Assembly (NCBI RefSeq): GCF_003112535.1
Contig: NZ_BEWA01000006.1
Span: 62,001 to 126,000, forward strand
Direction: 5' to 3'
From: Streptomyces rishiriensis
GTDB taxonomy: Bacteria; Actinomycetota; Actinomycetes; Streptomycetales; Streptomycetaceae
Length of the DNA stretch: 64,000 nucleotides
Shown here: positions 40,157 to 47,508 of the stretch, piece after piece
How positions within the stretch are numbered: the stretch's first letter is position 1
Layout: each line of letters opens with the position of its first letter
The notes under the pieces: model-generated
What the model saw: the letters and a program-made list of their open reading frames with translations, nothing else
What the model was told of the DNA's origin: nothing
Databases searched by the model: none
Made by a program: the position numbers and the translations under genes

Positions 40157-41200
40157 ATGGTGCGCACGGCGAGTGCGAGCATGGCGGCCGGGCCGACCCT
40201 GGCCGTCGTGGCCCGCGAGGCGGGGGTGTCCGTTCCCACTGCCTCCAAGGTGGTCAACGGGCGCGAGGATGTCGCTCCTGAGACTCGGCGCCGAGTCACG
40301 GAGGCACTGGACCGGCTCGGGTATGTACGCAGACCCCGCTTCGACGCGTCCAGGCCGCCCCGGCTGGTGGACCTCGTCGTGCACTCGCTGGACAGTTCCC
40401 GGTCCGGCGCGGTCCTCCGCGGCGTCGAGGAGGCGGCGCACGACGCCGGTCTGGACCTGGTCGTCTCCGCCGCCCTGTCCCGTACCCCCGTCGGACGCCC
40501 GAAACGGGGTTGGCTGGACAAGCTGACCGTGCGCGGGTCGGCTGGAGTCCTCTTCAATCTTGCGGAGTTGACGAGCTCTCAATATGCCTGGCTGGAGCAG
40601 CATCGCATTCCGTTCGTGATGATCGATCCTGTTCTGGAGCCTCCCTCTGGCGTCATGTCGGTGGGTGCGGCGAACTGGCAGGGCGGAGTCACGGCGACCG
40701 AACACCTACTGACACTCGGCCACGAACGCATCGCGGTGATCGCCGGACCGAGACGGAAGATGTGCAGCAGTGCCCGGGTCGCCGGCTATCGCTCGGCACT
40801 GGCCTCGGCCGGCCTCGTACTGCGCCCCGAGTACCTCCGCGACGGCGGCTTCGACGAATCCGTCGCGTACCGTCGCATGCGCGAGCTCTTGGACCTGCCC
40901 GTGCCGCCGACGGCCGTCTTCGTCTGCTCCGATGGCATGGCCCTGGGCGTCTACCGTGCCCTGACAGAGCGGGGGTTGCGGATTCCGTACGACGTCAGCG
41001 TGGTCGGTTTCGACGACCTGCCGGAGTCCCGCTGGACCACCCCCGCTCTGACCACGGTCCGTCAGCCGCTCGCGGAGATGGCGGCGACGGCGCTGCGCAT
41101 GTTGGTGCGGATGATGGACGGAGAGCGCCCGGAGGGCGCCCGGACCGAGCTGTCGACGCGACTTGTGCAGCGGGCGAGCACTGCGCCGCCGCAGGCCTGA
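40157..41200 (+). CDS. LacI family transcriptional regulator
   Basis: A 347-residue regulator. The HTH (~residues 13-60: TLAVVAREAGVSVPTASKVVNG) precedes the effector domain (AAGLRIPYDVSVVGF-like segment: LRIPYDVSVVGFDDLPESRWTTPALTTV). ATG 40157 follows GGAGAGGTGG. An operator-like palindrome 87 bp upstream matches the site upstream of the rhamnogalacturonan genes, so this is the best candidate regulator of that cluster (inference). Confidence 0.93.
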   Translation: MVRTASASMAAGPTLAVVAREAGVSVPTASKVVNGREDVAPETRRRVTEALDRLGYVRRPRFDASRPPRLVDLVVHSLDSSRSGAVLRGVEEAAHDAGLDLVVSAALSRTPVGRPKRGWLDKLTVRGSAGVLFNLAELTSSQYAWLEQHRIPFVMIDPVLEPPSGVMSVGAANWQGGVTATEHLLTLGHERIAVIAGPRRKMCSSARVAGYRSALASAGLVLRPEYLRDGGFDESVAYRRMRELLDLPVPPTAVFVCSDGMALGVYRALTERGLRIPYDVSVVGFDDLPESRWTTPALTTVRQPLAEMAATALRMLVRMMDGERPEGARTELSTRLVQRASTAPPQA

Positions 41201-41311
41201 CATTTCGCGTCCGTCCCGCTTCGGCTCCCGGCCCGCTCACGCTCATACCCCGACGTCCGACAACGCCCTCGCGCACCCTGCGTCGTGAACCACCACAGCG
41301 AACCCCGCTTC

Positions 41312-41323
41312 GTAAACGCTTAC
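41312..41323. promoter_or_regulatory. Palindrome GTAAACGCTTAC
   Basis: A LacI-operator-like near-palindrome in the gap between the convergent second LacI gene and the PEP mutase-family gene. Its position, after both stops, argues against a conventional promoter role. Confidence 0.4.
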
Positions 41324-41326
41324 CTG

Positions 41327-42271
41327 TCACAGGCTCGCAGTCACGGCTTTCTCCGTTTTCTCCGCTTCCTGGTTCTTCTGCACTTCTTGTGCGTCTCCCG
41401 TTTCTTGCCTGTGAGCCGTGATTTCCACGGCCGGGCGGCGGTGCGCGATGTTGCCCTCCAGGAGGCGGGTCGCAGTCGCCACCCCCACCCCGTTCGTGGT
41501 GTCCGGGGTGGGCAGCCGCCCATCCGTCCGCTTCAGTTCTGCGAGGGCTGCGTGCATCGCCTCGTGAGCCGCGAACAGACATGGAGTGCTGTAGATCGCC
41601 ACGTCCACGCCGAGATCGGACAGCTCGCTCAGTGACAAACGGGGGGATTTGCCGCCGGCGATCTGGTTGAACAGCAGCGGCTTGTCGCCGACCACTGCAC
41701 GGATCCGGCGAATCCACTCCACGCTGCGGACGCCGTCGACCAGGACGACGTCCGTGTCCGTAGCGGCGAGAGCCTCGGCGCGGTGGAGGATGTCCTTCTC
41801 GTCCGTGGCATCCGTACGGGCGACCACGACCAGGTCCCCGCGGGTCGCCAGCACCATTTCCAGCTTGGCAAGGTACTCGTGCAGCGGCAGTACCTGCTTG
41901 CCGTCTGCATGTCCACAGCGACGCGGTCGTTTCTGGTCCTCCAGGATGACGCCGGACGCCCCGATTCGTTCCAGGCCCTCCACCACGTGACAGGCGACCT
42001 CCGGGTCGACGTATCCGTCGTCGATGTCGACAAGCAGGTGGTGCCTTGGAAACGCGCCCCGCAACCGCTGTACGAATGCCATCATGTCCGGCCAGGCGAT
42101 GAATCCGATGTCCGGCAGCCCGTAGTAAGAGGCTGCGAATCCGAATCCGGAAACGAACATCCCGTCGTAGTGCTGAGCCGCGATCGACGCCGAGTACATG
42201 TCGTACACGCCGATCAGCGGAGTCGTCCCGGGTCCGGCGATCCGCTCCCGCAGCTTGGTCCCGTAAGTCAC
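41327..42271 (-). CDS. Isocitrate lyase/PEP mutase family protein
   Basis: A 314-residue TIM-barrel enzyme. Family motifs are clear: HHLLVDIDDGYVDPEVA, then GVILEDQKRPRRCGH, the latter close to the EDQxxPKxCGH of 2-methylisocitrate lyases and carboxyphosphonoenolpyruvate mutases, followed by VVVARTDA. The start is the GTG at 42269-42271 with AGGAGGAG upstream; the open frame to 42391 is not coding-like. The reaction is probably C-C lysis of a 2-hydroxy or 2-oxo dicarboxylate. Two strong dyads precede it. Confidence 0.87.
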   Translation of the reverse strand: MTYGTKLRERIAGPGTTPLIGVYDMYSASIAAQHYDGMFVSGFGFAASYYGLPDIGFIAWPDMMAFVQRLRGAFPRHHLLVDIDDGYVDPEVACHVVEGLERIGASGVILEDQKRPRRCGHADGKQVLPLHEYLAKLEMVLATRGDLVVVARTDATDEKDILHRAEALAATDTDVVLVDGVRSVEWIRRIRAVVGDKPLLFNQIAGGKSPRLSLSELSDLGVDVAIYSTPCLFAAHEAMHAALAELKRTDGRLPTPDTTNGVGVATATRLLEGNIAHRRPAVEITAHRQETGDAQEVQKNQEAEKTEKAVTASL

Positions 42272-42293
42272 CGTAGGGCTCCTCCTGAATATT

Positions 42294-42317
42294 CTTTCCG
42301 GAACGTTTTCCAGAAAG
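42294..42317. promoter_or_regulatory. 24-bp imperfect dyad, operator candidate
   Basis: The arms CTTTCCGGAA and TTCCAGAAAG match in 18 of 24 positions as an inverted repeat. It lies 23 bp upstream of the GTG start on the minus strand, overlapping the likely promoter/leader. Confidence 0.58.
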
Positions 42318-42319
42318 GC

Positions 42320-42342
42320 GTTTCGGAACAGGTTTCCGAAAC
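42320..42342. promoter_or_regulatory. Perfect 9-bp inverted repeat GTTTCGGAA-N5-TTCCGAAAC
   Basis: Adjacent to the previous dyad and sharing the TTTC-GGAA element, so possibly two sites for one dimeric regulator upstream of the PEP mutase-family gene. Confidence 0.65.
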
Positions 42343-42413
42343 AAGAGGATCTCGACGCACAGGCGGACACCATCCACCGCGCGGCCCTCACTCACCCCGA
42401 TGGCGCAAGCGGT

Positions 42414-42983
42414 TCACCGAAGAAACGTCACTTGTCTTTGCTCGGCACCGGCTGCCCCAGTGAGCCCGCCTCGGAGGTGGGCGAGGAGGTCAGGGCTCCG
42501 GTAGGCGTCGGCAGCGTGGCCGAGTGCCGGGTAGAAAGCGCTTCCCTGCCCCTGATCACGACACCACACGAGCGGATGGTCGATCCCCATCCCACCGCCT
42601 TCGTGAGAAGACTCGTCGGCGACGGCCAGGACTTGTACCTATGGACGCGGGTTGACTCGGAAGTCGTACCACTCGTCGGTGAAGCGCCAGACGGCACGCA
42701 GCGAACGGGGTTCGGGATGCTCGCGATCCTCGATCACCGCCTTGACCGGCTGGTATTCGGGGCGGCGAGCGAACCGCGCGCCGATGGGCTCGCCGTAGTA
42801 CGGCCAGTCGTACTCGGTGCAGGCTGCCGCATGCGCCCCGGCGAAACCCCCCTCCTCGATGTAGCCGGCGAGCCGCTCCCGCCCAGCCGGCGTCAGCACG
42901 TCGCCGCTGGTGGGCAGAAAGGCGACGGCTGTTTCTACATGGGACACGAATCCCCGGCCGACTCCAAACCCGTGCGCCTTCAT
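42414..42983 (-). pseudogene. ThuA-domain protein pseudogene with in-frame TAG
   Basis: The minus-strand frame reads VAFLPTSGDVLTPAGRERL, then GGFAGAHAAACTEYDWPYYG and WRFTDEWYDFRVNP, classic ThuA (trehalose-utilisation) motifs. A TAG at 42639-42641 interrupts it, after which the same frame continues homologous (GGGMGIDHPLVW, FYPALGHAADAYRSPDLLAH) to a stop at 42414. The N-terminal third is degenerate. AGCGCTTTC within it is part of the coding S-A-F motif, not an operator. Upstream it abuts an IS5 relic. Confidence 0.8.
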
Positions 42984-43038
42984 GCAAACAGGGGGTACGA
43001 CATCCCTCACCGGCGGCGATTGGCTGTGAGGTAAACGC

Positions 43039-43245
43039 ATCGGCGTCCGTATCGCCCGTAAGGGCACCAACTCCAGCGAGCGGCTCGGCCGGTGCAGGTG
43101 GGTCAACGAACACACCATGTCCTGGCTGACCGGCTACCGCCCTCTCAACCACCGTTACGAGCGGAAACCAGGCAGCTGACCGGCCTTTCTCGGACTGGCA
43201 TCCGTTCTCTACTGCTACAAGCGGTTCCTCAAACCGACCATGTAG
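43039..43245 (+). pseudogene. IS5-type transposase 3'-end relic
   Basis: The plus frame reads IGVRIARKGTNSSERLGR, RWVNEHTMSWLTGYRPLNHR and, after an in-frame TGA, LGLASVLYCYKRFLKP, ending at TAG 43243-43245. These are the conserved C-terminal blocks of Streptomyces IS5-family DDE transposases (WVxERTxSWL...RLxxRYER). The N-terminal majority is absent. GGACACGGTCTC at 43245-43256 may be the old terminal repeat; no intact partner end was found. Confidence 0.82.
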
Positions 43246-43463
43246 GACACGGTCTCAGGCGCGTCGCCTCGGGCCTGACAGGAGCCCTCCCCGCACAATT
43301 CGATCACGACATCGGGCCTTGCCCCCGTGTCCAGGACTCGGGGGAAAGGCCCGGGGGCAGGACCGGGCCCGGGCTTGATCAGGGTTGGGAGCGAACCTGG
43401 TCGATGCCTGACGTGTCCGTTTCTTTCAAGACCGGTTACATCAGCCTTGCCTACGGTGGCCGC

Positions 43464-43859
43464 ATGAGTCCACGTTTCGATGCCATCGGCCTGGTCGTCT
43501 CAGACATGGCCGCCTCCGTCTCTTTCTACCGCCGACTCGGGTTCGCCTTCCCCGAGGGAGCCGAGCGGGAACCACACACCGAGGCCGGGCTTCCGGGCGG
43601 GGTGCGGCTGCTGCTCGACACCGAGGACACCGTCCGCTCGTTCCATCCTCAGTGGCAGCCACCGTCCGGGGGCGGCCGCAGCTCTCTCGTGCTGCGCTGC
43701 GACACACCCGGCGAGGTCGACACGGTGTACGCAGAACTGGTGGGCGCCGGCTACCACGGCGAGCTGAAACCGTGGGACGCCTTCTGGGGCCAGCGGTACG
43801 CCCTCGTGCTCGACCCCGACGGCAATGGCGTCGATCTGTTCGCGCCGCTGGCCGAATAG
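43464..43859 (+). CDS. VOC family protein
   Basis: A 131-residue VOC/glyoxalase-fold protein: FDAIGLVVSDMAASVSFYRRLGF at the N-terminus, and WGQRYALVLDPDGNGVDLFA carrying the C-terminal metal-binding Glu/Asp region. ATG 43464 is where homology begins; the ribosome site is weak. Substrate unknown. It converges on the AraC gene. Confidence 0.88.
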   Translation: MSPRFDAIGLVVSDMAASVSFYRRLGFAFPEGAEREPHTEAGLPGGVRLLLDTEDTVRSFHPQWQPPSGGGRSSLVLRCDTPGEVDTVYAELVGAGYHGELKPWDAFWGQRYALVLDPDGNGVDLFAPLAE

Positions 43860-43924
43860 CCGGATCACGCGCCAGCCCCCACCCGAGCACGCGGCTGCAG
43901 GGCGAACCAGAACATGTTTGGATC

Positions 43925-44662
43925 TCAGACCCGCCCTGGTACCCCGCTGAGGCAGTCCTCCCGCGCCGAGCTGCCTGAACCGTACGGTCGGCGCACCAGT
44001 TCTCCTAGTGTCATACCGGTGAACTCCCGGACGTCCCGCGACAGGTGGGCCTGGTCCGCGTATCCGGATCTCGCCGCAGTTTCCGCGTACGGAACGCCCG
44101 ACCGTGCCAGGGCGAGCGCCCGTTGCAGGCGCAGGATCCGGGCCAGCGTCTTGGGGCCGTAGCCGAACGCCACCAGGGAACGTCGGTACAACTGGCGTGT
44201 GCCGAAACCGAGTTCGTCGGCCGTCTCAGCCACGGGACGGCCTGCGGCAAGGGCGGAGACCAACAGGCGCAGTGCGGCCTCGGGTGGCTCGGCACGCTCC
44301 AGCGCCAGCGTCTCCAGGGCGGACGCAGCGTGCGGTGCGGCAGCGATTCGGTCGCTCCAGCGCCGCACCTCACGCGTCGGCCACAGGTCAGCCAACTGGA
44401 CGCGGCGGTTGCGCAGTTCGTGGGCCGGTACGCCGAGTAGCGCCGGCGCGGTGCCGGGGAAGAAGCGAATGCCTGACCAGGGAGCGGAAGGGTCTGCAGG
44501 AGCGTAGGCCCGGGTGTCCGGTCCTGCGACCATCAGTTCGCCCTCGCTCCACAGCAGGTCCATGCAGCCGTCAGGCAGTACGGGGTGCACGACAGGTTGC
44601 GTCGACGGTGTGTTCGTCCACACCACCGCCCCGCTCAGCCGGGAGGCCCACTCCTCGTACAC
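43925..44662 (-). CDS. AraC family transcriptional regulator
   Basis: A ~245-residue regulator. The N-terminal ligand-type domain (HPVLPDGCMDLLWSEGELMVAGPD) matches the family seen in many Streptomyces AraC proteins, followed by two HTHs (ETADELGFGTRQLYRRSL; AETAARSGYADQAHLSRDVREFTGMTLGEL). The start is placed at the GTG at 44660-44662 (VYEEWASRL) by homology; the open frame upstream to 44926 is low complexity. Confidence 0.87.
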   Translation of the reverse strand: MYEEWASRLSGAVVWTNTPSTQPVVHPVLPDGCMDLLWSEGELMVAGPDTRAYAPADPSAPWSGIRFFPGTAPALLGVPAHELRNRRVQLADLWPTREVRRWSDRIAAAPHAASALETLALERAEPPEAALRLLVSALAAGRPVAETADELGFGTRQLYRRSLVAFGYGPKTLARILRLQRALALARSGVPYAETAARSGYADQAHLSRDVREFTGMTLGELVRRPYGSGSSAREDCLSGVPGRV

Positions 44663-44962
44663 GCACGCCAGCCTACGCCGCGGACAACCGGAACACCTTT
44701 CTACTGGCGCCTGCTGCCCTTTGCTGATCTTCGCCGTCCCTAGCTGATCCTTTCTGATCCTCGCTGCGCTCCGGCGTCTTGCTGCGCACGTTGCTGCGTC
44801 ATTCTCGACTCCGTCCTGTCTTGTCCGGCCCCGCCTCAACGCGAGCCGCTCCGTTCCCTCTCGTCCAGCCCGCCCTGTCTCCTGCGGTCCAACCCCGGCC
44901 CCACCGCGGGCCGCCCCCACCCCCACCCCCGCCCCCGCCCCTGCCTCCTCGTCCCTGCCTCC
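44663..44962. other. Intergenic region between two AraC genes
   Basis: 300 bp, pyrimidine-rich on the plus strand, with CTGATC-containing repeats (~44701-44762) and the C-run block at 44914. No gene or clear promoter was recognised. Confidence 0.45.
44914..44941 (-). other. Potential G-quadruplex on the minus strand
   Basis: Plus strand C5-A-C5-A-C5-G-C5-G-C4. The minus strand therefore has five G-runs of 4-5 with single-base loops, an ideal G4. It sits just after the stop of the AraC relic gene (44963, minus), so it would be in that transcript's 3' region. Confidence 0.75.
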
Positions 44963-45709
44963 TCAGGCGGTCCGCGTCCGGTGCTCCTGCGGGCTGACTC
45001 CGTACTGGCGTTTGAAGGCGCTGGACAGGGCGAACGCGCTGCCGTAGCCGACCTGGCGGGCGATCGCGCCGATCGTGTCATCGGTGTCGTGCAGTCGGTC
45101 GGCAGCGAGGGCGAGGCGCCAGCCGGTGAGACAGGTCATCGGAGGCTCGCCCACGAGGTCGGTGAAACGACGGGCCATGGCCGCACGGGAGACGCCTGCC
45201 TTGGCGGCGAGGGAGGCGACCGTCCACGGGTGGGCCGGATGGTCCTGGACGAGGCGCAGGACGCGGCCCACGACCGGGTCGGCCAGCGCCGAGTACCAGG
45301 CGCGCGTCGCCGCCTCGGGACGGGAGAACCAGGCGCGCAGCGCGGCGATGACCAGGAGGTCCAGCATGCGGTCCAGGACGACTTCCTGACCGGGTTCGTC
45401 GCGGACGATCTCCTCCGTGAGCAGCGGTGTGAGCGGGCACTGCCACACGTCGGAGGTCAGGGACAACAGCGGTGGCAACGCGTCGAGCAACCGGTTACTG
45501 ATCTCGCCCTGCAGCAGATACGTGCCGATCAGGACGACCGTGGATCCGTCGAGGCGGTCGCCCCAGGCGCGCACGCCCAGATCCATGGAGCCGTTCAACA
45601 GGCGGCCGTCGGGATAGGCGCACTGCCCACCCGGAAGGATCAGCGCCCGCGGTGGCGTGCCGAGGGCGTCGGCGCACGTGTACGGCGCCGGACCGCGGGA
45701 AGCGATTGC
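44963..45709 (-). pseudogene. AraC family regulator missing its N-terminal cupin
   Basis: The DNA-binding half is intact (WTVASLAAKAGVSRAAMARRF; AIARQVGYGSAFALSSAFKRQYG). In the same frame upstream, cupin-domain remnants continue (SRGPAPYTCADALGTPP, then PGGQCAYPDG) to ~45709, where homology stops with no start codon. Initiation within the fragment at TTG 45598 or ATG 45586 could still make a ~200-residue protein. It abuts an NmrA-type relic in the opposite direction. It contains GAGCAACCGGTTACTG at 45485-45500. Confidence 0.78.
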
Positions 45710-45959
45710 AGTCGTCGGACAGGCGGCCGGTCGTGAGCTGACGTACAGGCCTGTTCCAGCGCAGCAGTACGGTGAGCAGCTGACCGGATTCGGGGTGCCG
45801 CTTGCGGAAGCGGCGTTTCTGGTGGAGCTGTTCGAGCCGTTGCTGGACGGTCGTAACGCCTATCTCTCGACGGGCGTCCAGGATGTGCTGGGCCGTGCAC
45901 CGCGTGACTTCGCGGACGTCGCGAGGGAGGCAGCCGGGACCGGCGTGTGGAAGTCGTAG
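45690..45959 (+). pseudogene. C-terminal relic of an NmrA-like NAD(P)-binding oxidoreductase
   Basis: The frame reads REAIAVVGQAAGRELTY, then FLVELFEPLLDGRNAYLSTG and LGRAPRDFADVAREAAGTGVW, the C-terminal block of NmrA/SDR-like proteins that often sit divergently beside AraC regulators. The Rossmann N-terminus is missing. The break coincides with the break of the AraC gene near 45700. Confidence 0.78.
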
Positions 45960-46203
45960 GGCGAAGCCGCGTCGAGGCCCTCCCCTGGGTCTCCTTCTCC
46001 GTGGGCTTCGTCCCGCAGACTGCTACCGCTCCGGCTACACGCGTCGCCCGGGCCGCTGCGAGACTCCGAAGGCTTCGCCCGGGCGGCCTTGATTGGCGAA
46101 GGTGGTTTCCCTCCAGGCCGCTGCGCTTGCGAAAGCGCTCCCCACCGAGGTTGCCGCGCCTCCCGACGGCTTTCTCGGTCGGGGCCGCTGCGTCACCGAA
46201 AGA

Positions 46204-47385
46204 TCACTTCTCCGGAGGCTCTTCCTCGTCGTTCCCGCCGTCCGGTCCGTTCGTTTTCGGGTAGTTCTTCACATGCGCGCGGAATCGTCCCGTCACATCC
46301 TCCGGCGGCAGGAAGCGGGACCACCTCTCCGGGAACTCGGACGGCATGTCGGGATCGTCCGGGTCGTCGTCCTCGTGGGCACGGGCCGCGGCGACGCGGG
46401 CGACGTACTCCGCGGCCTCCTCCTGGCGCAGCCGTTCGTTGGCGGCACGGGCGGCGGCGGTCGCGGCGGCCGGCCAGACCCGGTCGATCGCCGCGTTGAC
46501 GGCCGCGCCCACCAGCACGGCGAAGGCGGACACGCCGATCCACAGCAGGACGGCGACGGCGGCGGCGAGGGAGCCGTAGATGGTGGCGCCCTCGATCGTG
46601 CTCGTCAGGTAGATCCGCAGCAGGAAACTGCCCAGCACCCACATGGCGAGGGCGACGAGCGCGCCAGGAACGTCCTCGATCCACGGTGAGCGCACGGGTA
46701 CGGAAACGTGGTAGAGCGTGGTCAGGAATGCCACCGACAGGACGATCACCACCGGCCAGTACAACACCTGCACGACGGTCGTCGACCACGGCACGATCCG
46801 AACCACCGCGTCCGGTCCCGCGACCATCAGCGGCAGCGCGACCGAGCCGATCAGCAGGGCGGCGACGAAGAGCAGAAACGCCACCAACCGTGTCTTGACG
46901 ATGCCGCGCACGCCGTCGAGGCCGTACATCACGGTGATGGTGTCGATGAAAACGTTCACTGCGCGCGATCCGGACCACAGGGCGAACAGGAAACCTATGG
47001 AGATGACGTCGGGACGGCCGCCCTTCAGCACGTCGTCGAGGATCGGCTGGGCGATCTCACGTACTCCCTTGTCGGACAGCACCGTGCGGGAGGCCTCTAC
47101 GAGGTTGGTCTCCAGGCTGGTGATGGTGTCGGTGCCGGTCCAGTCGTCGACGTAGCCGAGCAGACCGATGAGGCTGAGCAGCAGCGGAGGCACGGACAGC
47201 AACGTGAAGAAAGCGGCTTCAGCGGCGAGTCCGAGGATGCGGTACTCGATGCAGGAATTGACGGTGTCCTTCAACAGCAGCCAGGCGGTCCGCCGCTTGG
47301 AGACGTTCCGGTAAAGGGCACGCGCCCGGTGGAGACGCCCGGCGGGGCTCCCGGGTTGCTCGGGTGAGTGACTTGCTGGCTGCAC
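46204..47385 (-). CDS. YihY/virulence factor BrkB family membrane protein
   Basis: A 393-residue integral membrane protein with about six helices. Family motifs: LAAEAAFFTLLSVPPLLLSLIGLLGY near the N-terminus, FALWSGSRAVNVFIDTIT, and TIYGSLAAAVAVLLWIGVSAFAVLVGAAVNAAID. The cytosolic C-terminal tail is charged (Asp/Glu-rich). Function of the family is uncertain. Start GTG 47385; divergent from the AidB-like gene, 123 bp apart. Confidence 0.9.
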   Translation of the reverse strand: MQPASHSPEQPGSPAGRLHRARALYRNVSKRRTAWLLLKDTVNSCIEYRILGLAAEAAFFTLLSVPPLLLSLIGLLGYVDDWTGTDTITSLETNLVEASRTVLSDKGVREIAQPILDDVLKGGRPDVISIGFLFALWSGSRAVNVFIDTITVMYGLDGVRGIVKTRLVAFLLFVAALLIGSVALPLMVAGPDAVVRIVPWSTTVVQVLYWPVVIVLSVAFLTTLYHVSVPVRSPWIEDVPGALVALAMWVLGSFLLRIYLTSTIEGATIYGSLAAAVAVLLWIGVSAFAVLVGAAVNAAIDRVWPAAATAAARAANERLRQEEAAEYVARVAAARAHEDDDPDDPDMPSEFPERWSRFLPPEDVTGRFRAHVKNYPKTNGPDGGNDEEEPPEK

Positions 47386-47508
47386 GCCCTAAAGGTATCC
47401 GCCGTTCGGGGTCGCACTCACCTCCGGCGAGGCAGCTTCACCGGGTCGGGGAACGCGGCGCGGGCTTCGGACGGCCATGACCGCCGTACCCGGGGGTAGG
47501 TTCGGGCT

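Noticed and set aside
42530..42545. GAAAGCGCTTCCC as a LacI-type operator
   Set aside because: It lies inside the ThuA pseudogene and is explained by the conserved coding motif G-S-A-F-Y on the minus strand; no start codon follows.
46122..46137. GCGCTT-GCGA-AAGCGC hairpin as a riboswitch or terminator
   Set aside because: The stem is only 6 bp, with no adjacent gene start in the right orientation and no supporting structure; likely chance.
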